Shown piece by piece: positions 17,825 through 25,887 of a stretch of 64,000 nt of DNA. Source of the DNA: Fodinibius salicampi (GTDB lineage Bacteria > Bacteroidota > Rhodothermia > Balneolales > Balneolaceae); contig NZ_BAABRS010000004.1 in assembly GCF_039545095.1 (NCBI RefSeq), positions 124,001 through 188,000 of the forward strand, read 5' to 3'. Position 1 is the stretch's first letter. Each line of letters begins with the position of its first letter. The position numbers and the translations under genes were made by a program. Under the pieces are notes generated by a model. It searched no databases, was not told the DNA's origin, and saw only the letters and a list, made by a program, of their open reading frames with translations.

Positions 17825-18199
17825 TCAGATAGTGGATTTTATTTCCTTGTCATCCAGCAGCTTTATGAGCAATTCCATAGAGCTTTTAATGGTATAATAT
17901 TCTTTTGCAGAATATAGCAGTATTATAACAAGAGCCGCCCAAGCAATTAAACCTAATGTCAGGTCAAACCAGTTAGGTTCAGCTCCATATTCAATAAAGC
18001 TTATGATGCCATACCAGGAACAAACAAATATACTGAAGGCAACGGACCAGAATATTTTGCTTGCTTTGTTAATTTGTTCCCGGGCATATTTACGGTAGCT
18101 GCCATTTTTTAATAATTGTTTGTCTTTGTAAAGGAAAAAGTGAGAAGTATTTCGGAATTGCTCTTCGAAAAACTCTTTGATTAATTTTGATGTAGCCAT
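17825..18199 (-). CDS. Hypothetical membrane protein, 124 residues
   Basis: An amphipathic, basic N-terminal half (LIKEFFEEQFRNTSHFFLYKDK) is followed by two transmembrane helices (about 48-68 and 80-97) and a polar helical tail (IKSSMELLIKLLDDKEIK). No family is recognised. It is transcribed divergently from the exported PepSY-like protein across a 370-base spacer. Confidence 0.55.
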   Translation of the reverse strand: MATSKLIKEFFEEQFRNTSHFFLYKDKQLLKNGSYRKYAREQINKASKIFWSVAFSIFVCSWYGIISFIEYGAEPNWFDLTLGLIAWAALVIILLYSAKEYYTIKSSMELLIKLLDDKEIKSTI

Positions 18200-18569
18200 T
18201 CTCTTATGATTGTCTGTTAATATTTACGAAGCCAGCTGAACTATCATTCATTATATCTTCATGATGATACGACAGATAAGTCTCGGAAATATCCATCTAA
18301 GAGGCAAATACGCATAATCCCTACATGGGTAATAAGAGATCCATAGGTAGGGATCTCGAAGACCTATCCAGCTATTCAATCGTTAATAAAATTTAATTAA
18401 CTGCAAGAAAATAATTGTAGGATGTCATTGGGGTTAGTGATAGCTTTACTAGTTGATAATAGGTAAGCCTCTCCAGAAAAAGTTGTTATCGCAAAATTTC
18501 ACTGTCCGAGTCCCCTTATTATCAAGTATATTAATAACAGAAATGAGTTTAATTACTCAGAGCAAATCG
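18200..18569. other. Divergent intergenic spacer
   Basis: AT-rich DNA between two divergent genes. An in-frame extension of the plus-strand gene to 18453 exists but reads as non-coding. An imperfect ATAGGT...ACCTAT repeat near 18340-18365 is the only structure noticed, and no function is assigned. Confidence 0.4.
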
Positions 18570-19115
18570 ATGAAATCAATAAATAGTATCCTGAAAATTG
18601 TATTAGGTACAGGGTTTTTGTTTTTCTATACCCCGTTACTTAATGCCCAGGATTGTAAATGTCAGGAAGTGATCACAGTACAACAAATCGAACCTACATC
18701 TTTTCTGACTGAGATTGGAGTGAATGAATACCCATATTTTTTGAATATTGCAGGATTGAAAAAGTATTCAAATATTCAATATATAGGGTTGGATGAGAAC
18801 AGTTATCCCAAAGCTGATTTTTTTACCGTAAAAAGTAAAAATAAAAATATGAATCTTAAAGCAACCTATGGAAAAAATGGGAATTTAATTGATGGTCGCC
18901 TTATTAAGGAAAATGTACCTCTCCCTAAAACTATAGCAAGTAAGTTGGTAAGTGATGAGTATAAGGGATGGACAATGGCCAGTAATAAAATTGTTGTCCA
19001 TGACTTTAATGTCCTCAGGACAGAGTACGAAGTAAAACTCCAGCAGGACGAGATGATGCAGACCGTGTTTTTTGATCATTCAGGCAATCAAATTAAAAAG
19101 ATTTCCCGAACGTAA
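18570..19115 (+). CDS. Exported PepSY-like protein
   Basis: I chose ATG at 18570 because it gives a clean signal peptide (MKSINSILKIVLGTGFLFF) with a probable cleavage after LLNA, just before QDC. The mature part of about 155 residues carries a double motif of the PepSY_like (beta-lactamase-inhibitor-like) kind: LPKTIASKLVSDEYKGW, then EYEVKLQQDEMMQTVFFD and the closing HSGNQIKKI. Such Bacteroidota proteins are periplasmic and of unclear role. The match is by pattern, not by search. A strong terminator follows, so it is monocistronic. Confidence 0.65.
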   Translation: MKSINSILKIVLGTGFLFFYTPLLNAQDCKCQEVITVQQIEPTSFLTEIGVNEYPYFLNIAGLKKYSNIQYIGLDENSYPKADFFTVKSKNKNMNLKATYGKNGNLIDGRLIKENVPLPKTIASKLVSDEYKGWTMASNKIVVHDFNVLRTEYEVKLQQDEMMQTVFFDHSGNQIKKISRT

Positions 19116-19154
19116 CAGGGAAAAGATGTTTTAAAATTATTGATTAGATGTACT

Positions 19155-19185
19155 AAAGGCCATGCAGGGATGCATGGCCTTTTTT
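19155..19185 (+). terminator. Strong intrinsic terminator
   Basis: AAAGGCCATGCA (19155-19166) pairs over 12 bp with TGCATGGCCTTT (19171-19182) around GGGA and is followed by further Ts. The A-run on the left side could make it work on both strands. Confidence 0.9.
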
Positions 19186-19377
19186 ATTTACTTTAAATGT
19201 AATTGTACTCCGGCCTGGTTTCGAATTCATTTCCCGGAACAGAATCTACCCATTTTACCTATAAGTGATAGCTGTATGCCGAGCACCTTTGGTGGCCTTC
19301 ATACCTTCAGGCCATATTTATTTGTGACTGGTTGCAGCATACTTAATCCATAGCTGAAATCAGGAATTCTACTTCGA

Positions 19378-20421
19378 ATGAATATTAATACCATTGTATG
19401 TTTATCTGGTCTTTTATTACTGGCTGGCTGCTCTCTTATCGGGGATCCGTCAGACTCCGATAATGCCCGGGGAGTCGTTCATTTTCAGACTTCTGCATCT
19501 GGTGAAGCCCACCGTGAATTTATAAAGGGAGTTGCGGCTCTTCACGATTTTTGGTATCCGCAGGCCCGGGTGCATTTCAAAAAGGCCCGTAAACTGGACC
19601 CGGATTTTGCCATGGCATATTGGGGGGAGGCCATGACTCATGACCATCCCTTATGGAGCCGGCACGAGCATGAAAAAGGGAGTCAGGTGCTGAAGGAATT
19701 AGATCAAAAAGTGAATGCGGGAACAGTGAAGTGGTCTGAGAGAGAAAAGGCGTATCTAGATGCCGTGCGTGTTCTTTATGAAACGGGACCTCCCATGCAT
19801 AAAAGGCGGGATCAATATGCCTCTGCGATGGCTGAGCTGGCTGAGCAATACCCAGATGACCAGGAGGTAACTGTTTTTGAATCGCTTGCAGCGATGAGCG
19901 TAAATGGATTTAGTTTTAGTGCCGAAAGCGATGTGGAGCCTGTAGCAGAACGTTTAGAGTCCGTTATCGAGCAGAATCCGGATCATCCCGGGGCCCTTCA
20001 CTATTTAATTCATCTGTACGATACGAGAAAGTTTGCGCAGCGGTCTCTTCCGGCTGCTGAGCGATATATGGAGATCGCAAAATCTCCTCATGCCCTTCAT
20101 ATGCCAAGCCATATTTTCAGGCATTTAGGAATGTGGGATAAATTTATTGAATCAAATAAGGCTGCTTATGAGGCCTCCGTACAATGGCAGCAGGAAACGG
20201 GGCGGCCATTGGTTTCTCGCGACTTTCATGCTTTCACCTGGCTGTTTGACGGATATATGAAGGTAGAAAACTTTGAAGAAGCCTGTAAACTGTTAAATGA
20301 GTTAGATCAGATGATTGCCAAAGCCCGGAACAGGGGAGAAGATCATGCGCACCTGGTGGGAAAGAGCGAAAGTTTGGGCAAGCTGTACAATGAACAGGCC
20401 GGAGCTCCTGTTTGTGAGTGA
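19378..20421 (+). CDS. TPR-containing lipoprotein
   Basis: The protein has 347 residues with a lipoprotein signal (LSGLLLLAGC, Cys at 18). It is helical throughout with TPR-like repeats: WYPQARVHFKKARKLDPDFAMA near residue 60, a middle repeat with VIEQNPDHPGALHYLIHLYD, and a last one with NFEEACKLLNELDQM. Conserved AYWGEAMTHDHPLW, HYLIH and HALHMPSHIFRHLGMWD motifs mark a known but uncharacterised bacterial TPR family; as I recall, many members are longer (about 500 residues), so this may be a short form. It lies directly upstream of a broken PEGA gene. Confidence 0.8.
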   Translation: MNINTIVCLSGLLLLAGCSLIGDPSDSDNARGVVHFQTSASGEAHREFIKGVAALHDFWYPQARVHFKKARKLDPDFAMAYWGEAMTHDHPLWSRHEHEKGSQVLKELDQKVNAGTVKWSEREKAYLDAVRVLYETGPPMHKRRDQYASAMAELAEQYPDDQEVTVFESLAAMSVNGFSFSAESDVEPVAERLESVIEQNPDHPGALHYLIHLYDTRKFAQRSLPAAERYMEIAKSPHALHMPSHIFRHLGMWDKFIESNKAAYEASVQWQQETGRPLVSRDFHAFTWLFDGYMKVENFEEACKLLNELDQMIAKARNRGEDHAHLVGKSESLGKLYNEQAGAPVCE

Positions 20422-20423
20422 TT

Positions 20424-20724
20424 AGGCGTGGCCACGGAAGTATTTATAAGCTAATCCTTCAGCGGAGGTCTATGTCGATGGATACTATAGGGGAGACATG
20501 CCGGTTAGATTAAACCTTAAGTCGGATAAAGAATATGATATTAAATTTGAAAGAGAAGGGTATGAAACCAAAAGCGTCCATATAGGTAATTCGGTGGGAG
20601 CCGGATGGGTGGTCTGGATGTTCTGGGCGGACTTGTTCCTGTGGTCGTGGATGCCGCAACTGGTGCATGGTATAACCTTGATCAGGAGAGTATCAATGCC
20701 ACGCTGAAAGAACAAAATTCGTAG
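20424..20724 (+). pseudogene. Frameshifted PEGA-domain gene
   Basis: The frame from 20450 reads NPSAEVYVDGYYRGDMPVRL, a clear PEGA-domain opening, continues to GNSVGAGWVV near 20610, and then leaves register. One base over, it continues as LDVLGGLVPVVVDAATGAWY and ends NATLKEQNS at TAG 20722-20724, the normal ending of small PEGA lipoproteins. Upstream, the codons for GVATEVFIS lie in yet another frame, and no signal peptide is left. So the gene has at least two frameshifts and has lost its 5' end. PEGA proteins are exported and usually surface-associated. Confidence 0.7.
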
Positions 20725-20729
20725 GTCAT

Positions 20730-20885
20730 TTAGAAAACCAGCCATAACAGAAGGAGAATAGCCATTACCCAGGCCATAATTTGGATGCTCAAGGGTTGGC
20801 TGGGGAATTCATATCCACAGATTGGACAGATATCTGAGTCGGCATCTACCTCCATTGCGCATCCGGGGCATTCTTTTTTCTTCAT
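20730..20885 (-). CDS. Tiny zinc-ribbon membrane protein, 51 residues
   Basis: ATG at 20885 gives MKKKECPGCAMEVDADSDIC, then PICGYEF, so two CxxC pairs (Cys6/9 and Cys20/23) form a rubredoxin-knuckle zinc ribbon. A single transmembrane helix (about 34-51) runs to the C-terminus. This ribbon-plus-anchor architecture recurs in Bacteroidota small proteins, with no known function. The stop lies six bases past the end of the PEGA remnant on the other strand. The reading is compact and convincing despite its size. Confidence 0.75.
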   Translation of the reverse strand: MKKKECPGCAMEVDADSDICPICGYEFPSQPLSIQIMAWVMAILLLLWLVF

Positions 20886-21026
20886 AATCACGGGGGGATA
20901 ACTATAGCTTATCTGTCTTTTTGGATATCTATAATGAAAAAATAGGTTTTGTAATTCAAATGGCAGGCTTCTAATTTCGGATATATAATCAACACAGACA
21001 GAGCCTTGTATTTATTATAATTAATT

Positions 21027-21389
21027 ATGAAACAGCAAACCAAAGCGTATATAAAAAAAGCAGAATTGGATGGCAAGAAGATATCTTTACCGGGTGAGGT
21101 AACCGTAAATCTGGAGCTTTCAGCTATTGATACGGGGGGAGGATTTCATGATCCTATTGTGGATTTTACTTTTACCTTGCCGGGAAGCTTTGGTGATTTG
21201 CAAGCAAACAAAAAGTGTACTATAGACCTCCTTATCGGGAATCCGGGGAATAGGGATGATACCATTCATTTTAGTTACAAAGGGACACTTAAATCGACAA
21301 ATGGGCAACAGATGGAAATTATGGGGCGACTACAGGACGAGCAGGTAAGCCGGGAGATGGTCCGCTTTATTATGCGTTGCGTGCGATAA
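21027..21389 (+). CDS. Hypothetical 120-residue protein
   Basis: A soluble, beta-rich protein beginning MKQQTKAYIKKAELDGKKIS, with a strand-turn pattern (FTFTLPGSFGDLQANKKCTI, IHFSYKGTLKSTNGQQMEI) that resembles a small beta-barrel or sandwich. It has no signal peptide and no family I recognise. It is followed at 130 bases by two small membrane proteins. Confidence 0.6.
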   Translation: MKQQTKAYIKKAELDGKKISLPGEVTVNLELSAIDTGGGFHDPIVDFTFTLPGSFGDLQANKKCTIDLLIGNPGNRDDTIHFSYKGTLKSTNGQQMEIMGRLQDEQVSREMVRFIMRCVR

Positions 21390-21518
21390 CAATCCCGTCT
21401 ATCTATACGCTCTCTTTGTTGTAGAAACTTAATATTGTAAATGGTTATATAATTTTGTTTTGGGAACAATTTAGACGAATATACATTTAAGTTTAAAAAT
21501 GAATCAAAGAGATCTATT

Positions 21519-21719
21519 ATGAAAATACTTGGATATGTGGTTACGATTGGCGGACTTATCGGATTGATCTTCACGGGCATTAATTATATCAATAATACAG
21601 AGAGTTTTAGTGCCTTAGGACTTGATGTTACGGTGAGTGAGGGAGATCCCACGGGGATGATCGTTTCTGTTATAGTACTGCTTGCAGGTCTTTTAATTAC
21701 ACGAGCAGCTAAAGAATAA
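21519..21719 (+). CDS. Small two-helix membrane protein
   Basis: The protein has 66 residues: helix 1 at about 3-23 ([20 protein letters not shown]), an acidic outside loop ([11 protein letters not shown]), helix 2 at about 46-62, and a short basic tail. The layout resembles small DUF3185-like membrane proteins, but I cannot confirm the family. It is 28 bases upstream of a DUF1328 gene and probably in the same transcript. Confidence 0.65.
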   Translation: MKILGYVVTIGGLIGLIFTGINYINNTESFSALGLDVTVSEGDPTGMIVSVIVLLAGLLITRAAKE

Positions 21720-21747
21720 TGTTAATAAAAAAATAAGGGAGTCTATT

Positions 21748-21912
21748 ATGCTACGATGGAGTATTACATTTTTGGTCATTGCTATTATTGCTGCAGTATT
21801 GGGATTTGGCGGAATAGCAGGTGCTACGGCCGGAATCGCTGAGATACTGTTTTATGTTTTTATCGTTCTTTTTGTTATTTCCCTGATCTTCGGTAGGGGC
21901 CGGGGCGTATAG
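21748..21912 (+). CDS. DUF1328-family small membrane protein
   Basis: The protein has 54 residues and starts at ATG 21748 after AAGGGAG. It reads [20 protein letters not shown], then [20 protein letters not shown] and ends IFGRGRGV. This is the full DUF1328 (UPF0391, E. coli YtjA-like) pattern: a short LRW opening, a Gly/Ala-rich first helix, and a second helix with ISL-FGR. The function is unknown; relatives are often stress-induced. Confidence 0.85.
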   Translation: MLRWSITFLVIAIIAAVLGFGGIAGATAGIAEILFYVFIVLFVISLIFGRGRGV

Positions 21913-22061
21913 AGTACAAGCGTACCAAGTTGATGATGGGAACAAATTAGGAAGGTATGAGTATCAATAATATCCGGGGAAGTAATTAGATCAATATTCT
22001 CTGGAAATTGAATTTGAAGGTGAGAGAAAATGCTGATTATGGCCTAATAAAATTGTTTCCC

Positions 22062-22562
22062 ATGTATATTATCGACCGAAAAAAACAAATCGCTCTCATT
22101 AATGAGATGAAACAGCTTCGCAAAGACAGTCAAAACTGCGAAGCATATTATCATCATCCTGTAACTAACCAGATGTGGAAAAGTTTTTTCCCGCAGTCAG
22201 ATGAGGAATCCATGGGTCCTAAGCTATTACGCCATGAACCTGTACCGGGAACAATAGAGGAGCAATTTAATATTTGCCTCACGGAAGAGGCTCCCGAAAA
22301 TGCCATTGGACTGGGTATTGAATGGACAAACAGGGCAGACTTATGGCCTGCTATCATGAATGTGCTAGAGCAAAACTATTCTCACTATTCCCGAAGCCAG
22401 CTGAAGCTGTTCTTGAAACATCTGACGTTTGAGGAAGCTGAAATTCCTGAGCACGAGCAAGAACCATCACAGAATGATGCTGACTTATCAGATACGATGA
22501 TAAATGAACTCGTCTGGCGTTCCCGTAAGATCCGCCTGAAGCGTTTTTTTGTTTTTGGCTGA
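22062..22562 (+). CDS. Hypothetical 166-residue protein
   Basis: From ATG at 22062 the product begins MYIIDRKKQIALINEMKQ. An in-frame TTG at 22008 would add 18 residues of less protein-like sequence. It is soluble, with a mixed N-terminal domain and a conserved-looking ADLWPAIMNVLEQNYSHYSR stretch, then an acidic linker (about 130-145) and a basic end (RSRKIRLKRFFVFG). I recognise no family. The gene has no close partner. Confidence 0.5.
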   Translation: MYIIDRKKQIALINEMKQLRKDSQNCEAYYHHPVTNQMWKSFFPQSDEESMGPKLLRHEPVPGTIEEQFNICLTEEAPENAIGLGIEWTNRADLWPAIMNVLEQNYSHYSRSQLKLFLKHLTFEEAEIPEHEQEPSQNDADLSDTMINELVWRSRKIRLKRFFVFG

Positions 22563-22744
22563 GCCCATACCACTAGTCTCGTTTATAGGGTTTCACTTTT
22601 ACAGATAGATTTCCTGCTATCATTTCCTTTCGTGAGAACTCTTCGTCAAATCGGAAGAAGAATTGGAAACAAAAATTCAGATTCTTCTCTAAACCAATTA
22701 TCTTTACGAAGCTATTAACTCAGGCTCACGAAATTGTATAACGA

Positions 22745-23116
22745 ATGATTCAAGAATATCTTAATTCTGTTGAAAAATTTATTGTTGTTGGCGACCGGGT
22801 ACTCATCAAACCACGCGATATGGAAACGCGGACGAAAAGTGGGTTAGTGTTACCGGCAACCGTTAAAGAAAAGGAAGACATACACAGCGGTTATGTGGTA
22901 AAGACCGGACCCGGTTATCCCATTCCATCCAATGAGATTGATGAATCATGGAAAGATACCGACGAGACAAAATATATTGGAATGCAGGCGCAGGAAGGCG
23001 ACCTTGCGATCTTTCTGAAAGATCAGACTCATGAGATTGAATTCGAAAATGAGAAATATCTTATTTGTCCCCATGGAGCAATATTGCTGCTTATCCGGGA
23101 TGATATGACTGTGTAG
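22745..23116 (+). CDS. GroES-like (Cpn10 fold) protein
   Basis: The protein has 123 residues. The core pattern of the co-chaperonin fold is visible: VVGDRVLIKPRDMETRTKSGLVLP near the start, then IHSGYVVKTGPGYPIP, QEGDLAIFLKDQTHEIEFENEKYLICP and the closing ILLLIRDD. It is longer than classical GroES (about 97 residues), and the mobile-loop region (METRTKSGLVLP) differs. No groEL is near it. It may be a divergent paralogue in Bacteroidota that does not pair with GroEL; this is inference. Confidence 0.8.
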   Translation: MIQEYLNSVEKFIVVGDRVLIKPRDMETRTKSGLVLPATVKEKEDIHSGYVVKTGPGYPIPSNEIDESWKDTDETKYIGMQAQEGDLAIFLKDQTHEIEFENEKYLICPHGAILLLIRDDMTV

Positions 23117-23163
23117 CATCCGCAAAAGATTAAACTTCGCACAAAAGTAAATAGAAATAGATA

Positions 23164-23364
23164 ATGTCCAAGTCACCTGACAGAGCATCGGAAAAGTCAT
23201 CGGTTGTTTCTCGTCCGGATAATGACCTTCGGCGCTGTTCCTATTGTGGGGCCGAAGCCCCTTTGGTTTGGGTTCATGGACACGGACAATGTGCAAATTG
23301 TGGAATTAATGTAGCAGAATGCTGCCAGGGGGAGTCGTGCCAAACGACAGATGAGCCTATATAA
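23164..23364 (+). CDS. Small cysteine-rich zinc-binding protein
   Basis: The protein has 66 residues. A disordered N-terminus leads to CSYCGAEAPLVWVHGHGQCANCG, followed by a CC and a later Cys (ECCQGESC). Two CxxC pairs with HGHG between them form a probable zinc ribbon. I know no function. It lies 47 bases after the GroES-like gene, and its stop overlaps the 3' end of the convergent ABC ATPase gene by eight bases. Confidence 0.65.
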   Translation: MSKSPDRASEKSSVVSRPDNDLRRCSYCGAEAPLVWVHGHGQCANCGINVAECCQGESCQTTDEPI

Positions 23365-23983
23365 ACTGTTGTCGCTCAACAGTAAAAATCTGCTGGCAAA
23401 CCTCAAGTTCCCGCGGATCGTTAGATGCTATAATTAGCAGGTGTCGAGGATCTTGATATAGGTTTGCAATCTCACTGACAAGGCTGCGTCCGGTTTCATC
23501 AAGATTGGAGCCGGGCTCATCCAGCAAAAGAATGTCCGGCTGATGAAAAAGAGCAGCGGCTATTCGTAGTCGCTGCTGCTGTCCTGTAGAAAGCGTGCCA
23601 TAAGGTTGGCCTTCTACATTGGAAAGTCCAGTCTTACTAATCCATTTTTTTATATTTTCTGCACTGTCGGTATGCCGGCGGATATTAGATAGAAATTGAA
23701 GGTTTTCAATAACAGTTAGCTCATCATAGAGGTTGATATAGGGTGCGGCGTAGCCCATAGATTGGTTGAAGATTTGGGCAGAAATTCTCTCATTGTTTTC
23801 CAGCCAGTTGACCTCTCCTTCGGTAGGAGATAATAATCCTGCCAGACATTTTAAAAGGGTAGATTTTCCGGAACCGTTAGAGCCGGCAATGCCCAGCGTA
23901 TTTCCGGAATACTCGAAAGATAAATCCGAAAATACAGTGTGGGGACCAAAAGTCTTTTTTAAACGTTTAACCTGTAGTGTCAT
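23357..23983 (-). CDS. ABC transporter ATP-binding protein, CcmA-like
   Basis: From ATG at 23983 the protein has 208 residues (MTLQVKRLKKTFGPHTVFSD); a longer frame to 24076 adds an unlikely hydrophobic leader. Walker A is GSNGSGKST, the Q-loop region IFNQSMGYAAPYINLYDELT, the signature LSTGQQQRL, Walker B ILLLDEPGSNLD and the switch His is replaced in IASNDP by Asn. Length and the CLAGLLSPTEGEVNW stretch resemble the haem-exporter ATPase CcmA, but no ccmB or ccmC is adjacent, so the partner permease lies elsewhere. Confidence 0.8.
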   Translation of the reverse strand: MTLQVKRLKKTFGPHTVFSDLSFEYSGNTLGIAGSNGSGKSTLLKCLAGLLSPTEGEVNWLENNERISAQIFNQSMGYAAPYINLYDELTVIENLQFLSNIRRHTDSAENIKKWISKTGLSNVEGQPYGTLSTGQQQRLRIAAALFHQPDILLLDEPGSNLDETGRSLVSEIANLYQDPRHLLIIASNDPRELEVCQQIFTVERQQFI

Positions 23984-24227
23984 CACAGACAAAGGTAAAA
24001 AGTGAGGAGATAATCCCCAATGGAAATATAAAATATATTTTATGGCTAGAGAGGAAGGATAAAGTACCCTCTCCATTTCATAAGAACCATTGTATTTAAC
24101 ATATTAGATAGCGGGCTGCTAATAATTTTCCGAATTGAAAAGTCGTTTTAAGCAGCGCGACTCTACTGGCTATTTTTAATTTTTAAAGTTGTATTGACAA
24201 CAGGCAGACAATATATTCCCTACAAAA

Positions 24228-25874
24228 ATGATGAACCAAACCCTTCAGAAGACCACCCAGAAACTGATTAACCTGCTACCCGAGGAGCAGCAGTATTACC
24301 AACCGGATGAGCTCCGCACATGGGGTTTTCCTTCCTTTGTCGTAAATCGCATTCGAGTGGAGTTGAAACGTAATCTGGCCGAATCAATGATTCCTCCCAA
24401 GACAGATTGGGCGAATATAGAAACGGAAGCGGTACAGCATGCCTGGGAACAGTTTGTACAGGCTATTCGCGATGAAACACGGCTGCCGGCCAGCTATGCG
24501 CGAGCAGTTATTGAGACCTCGGTTGCTGATGTGCTGGATATTTTGATTGCTCCCCGGCAGAATGTACCGGAAGTGATTTTTGGTAATGATGAAGAACTGA
24601 GCTACGAACAAGTTTGTCGGCGCGCAGAGGCGATTACAGTCTATTCGCATTTTTCTACCTTTCTACCGCGTTACATGGAGAAAAAAGAGCTTGATACCCT
24701 GGCAAAGGAGCGTTGCTCCCAAATTGTTAAACAGGCGGATGCCAAGATGACGGCCAACTATTCTTCCTTAAACTGGGCGCAGATGCTCGCCCCACTTTTT
24801 GACTTATTGGATGGAGAGGTGGAACCCTCATTGTTCCGGTTGTTTTTTGAGGATAGAAATATGGATCGCTTTGCGGAAGCTTTTGATCAAAAAGATGAGT
24901 CGCTCAACCGGGCTGGTTTTATAGAGACACTTTCAACACCCGGGGCAGTTAGCGATAATCCGGATGAGTTTTCTGAAGATGAGGAGGTTAAGCCGGTAGA
25001 ACAGGAAAAAGAATCGTTCTCAAACGAAATTGATATGGATACAGATTATGTTGAAAGTACCACTAACACAGATGACATTGCTAAGCAGCAGGAAGATGAT
25101 CAGTCGGAACCGGTTAGGGAAGATGAAAAAATGCCAACTGCTTCCGAAGAACAGGAAGATTCAGAAGAATCGCCGGAGCAAAAAGGGGATGAACCGGAAA
25201 GAATGAATGATCAGTATGAATATTCGGAAGCTATGTATGATCCGGCAGAAAAAGAATATGAGAATAATTCATTAAACGCCATTTTTGCTGGTGAAGAAGA
25301 GTCGTCGGAAGATGAAGAAGAGGCGATAGAGACTTCAGACTTTTCTGATGAGGAAATATCTACAGAGTCTACAGAAGAGGAAGAAGAATATGAGACCCCA
25401 TCTCCTGTGGTTGAAAATAAAGCAGAACCGGGTAAAGACAGTGATACCCCTATTTGGATGAATTATATGAGTGAAGAGGATAAGACTGCTCTTGAAGAAC
25501 AGGATGAGGTTCCCGAAGAGTTGTCTGTTACCGGTTATGAAGAAGAAACAGATGCTCCCGTTGATGAAGATGGATTTATTGAGGAGCCGATTATCGATTT
25601 GAGAGAGGAGGAATCACCCGAAGAGGAAACGAGTGATCTCAGTAAGTACCTGTCCGATGAGCGCGATCGCTTTGTGGAAGAAATTTTCGGAGGATCAGAT
25701 CAGGCCTATGATAAGGCAATTGAGAAAATTGCCAGTTATGAAAATTGGCGCAGCGCCAGTAAATATATACAGAAGGAAGTTTTTAAGCGTAATATGGTAA
25801 ACCTTTATTCCAAAACAGCCGTTAACTTTACCGATCGATTACAGAACTATTTTTTAAAAAAAGAAAATCAATAA
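24228..25874 (+). CDS. Large acidic protein of unknown function, linked to the carboxylase gene
   Basis: The protein has 548 residues. A predicted folded N-terminal part of about 230 residues (QTLQKTTQKLINLLPEEQ, RTWGFPSFVVNRIRVELKRN) is followed by about 230 residues of very acidic, low-complexity, probably disordered sequence rich in Glu, Asp and Ser. A helical C-terminus closes it (DRFVEEIFGGSDQAYDKAI, YENWRSASKYIQKEVFKRNM). I recognise no family. The gene ends 13 bases before the acyl-CoA carboxylase beta gene, so the two are almost surely one transcript and may act together. Confidence 0.75.
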   Translation: MMNQTLQKTTQKLINLLPEEQQYYQPDELRTWGFPSFVVNRIRVELKRNLAESMIPPKTDWANIETEAVQHAWEQFVQAIRDETRLPASYARAVIETSVADVLDILIAPRQNVPEVIFGNDEELSYEQVCRRAEAITVYSHFSTFLPRYMEKKELDTLAKERCSQIVKQADAKMTANYSSLNWAQMLAPLFDLLDGEVEPSLFRLFFEDRNMDRFAEAFDQKDESLNRAGFIETLSTPGAVSDNPDEFSEDEEVKPVEQEKESFSNEIDMDTDYVESTTNTDDIAKQQEDDQSEPVREDEKMPTASEEQEDSEESPEQKGDEPERMNDQYEYSEAMYDPAEKEYENNSLNAIFAGEEESSEDEEEAIETSDFSDEEISTESTEEEEEYETPSPVVENKAEPGKDSDTPIWMNYMSEEDKTALEEQDEVPEELSVTGYEEETDAPVDEDGFIEEPIIDLREEESPEEETSDLSKYLSDERDRFVEEIFGGSDQAYDKAIEKIASYENWRSASKYIQKEVFKRNMVNLYSKTAVNFTDRLQNYFLKKENQ

Positions 25875-25887
25875 AATAAGTGGTTGA

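Noticed and set aside
22008-22061. TTG start extending the hypothetical gene at 22062 upstream
   Set aside because: No ribosome-binding site and weak coding quality before the ATG at 22062, though it cannot be excluded.
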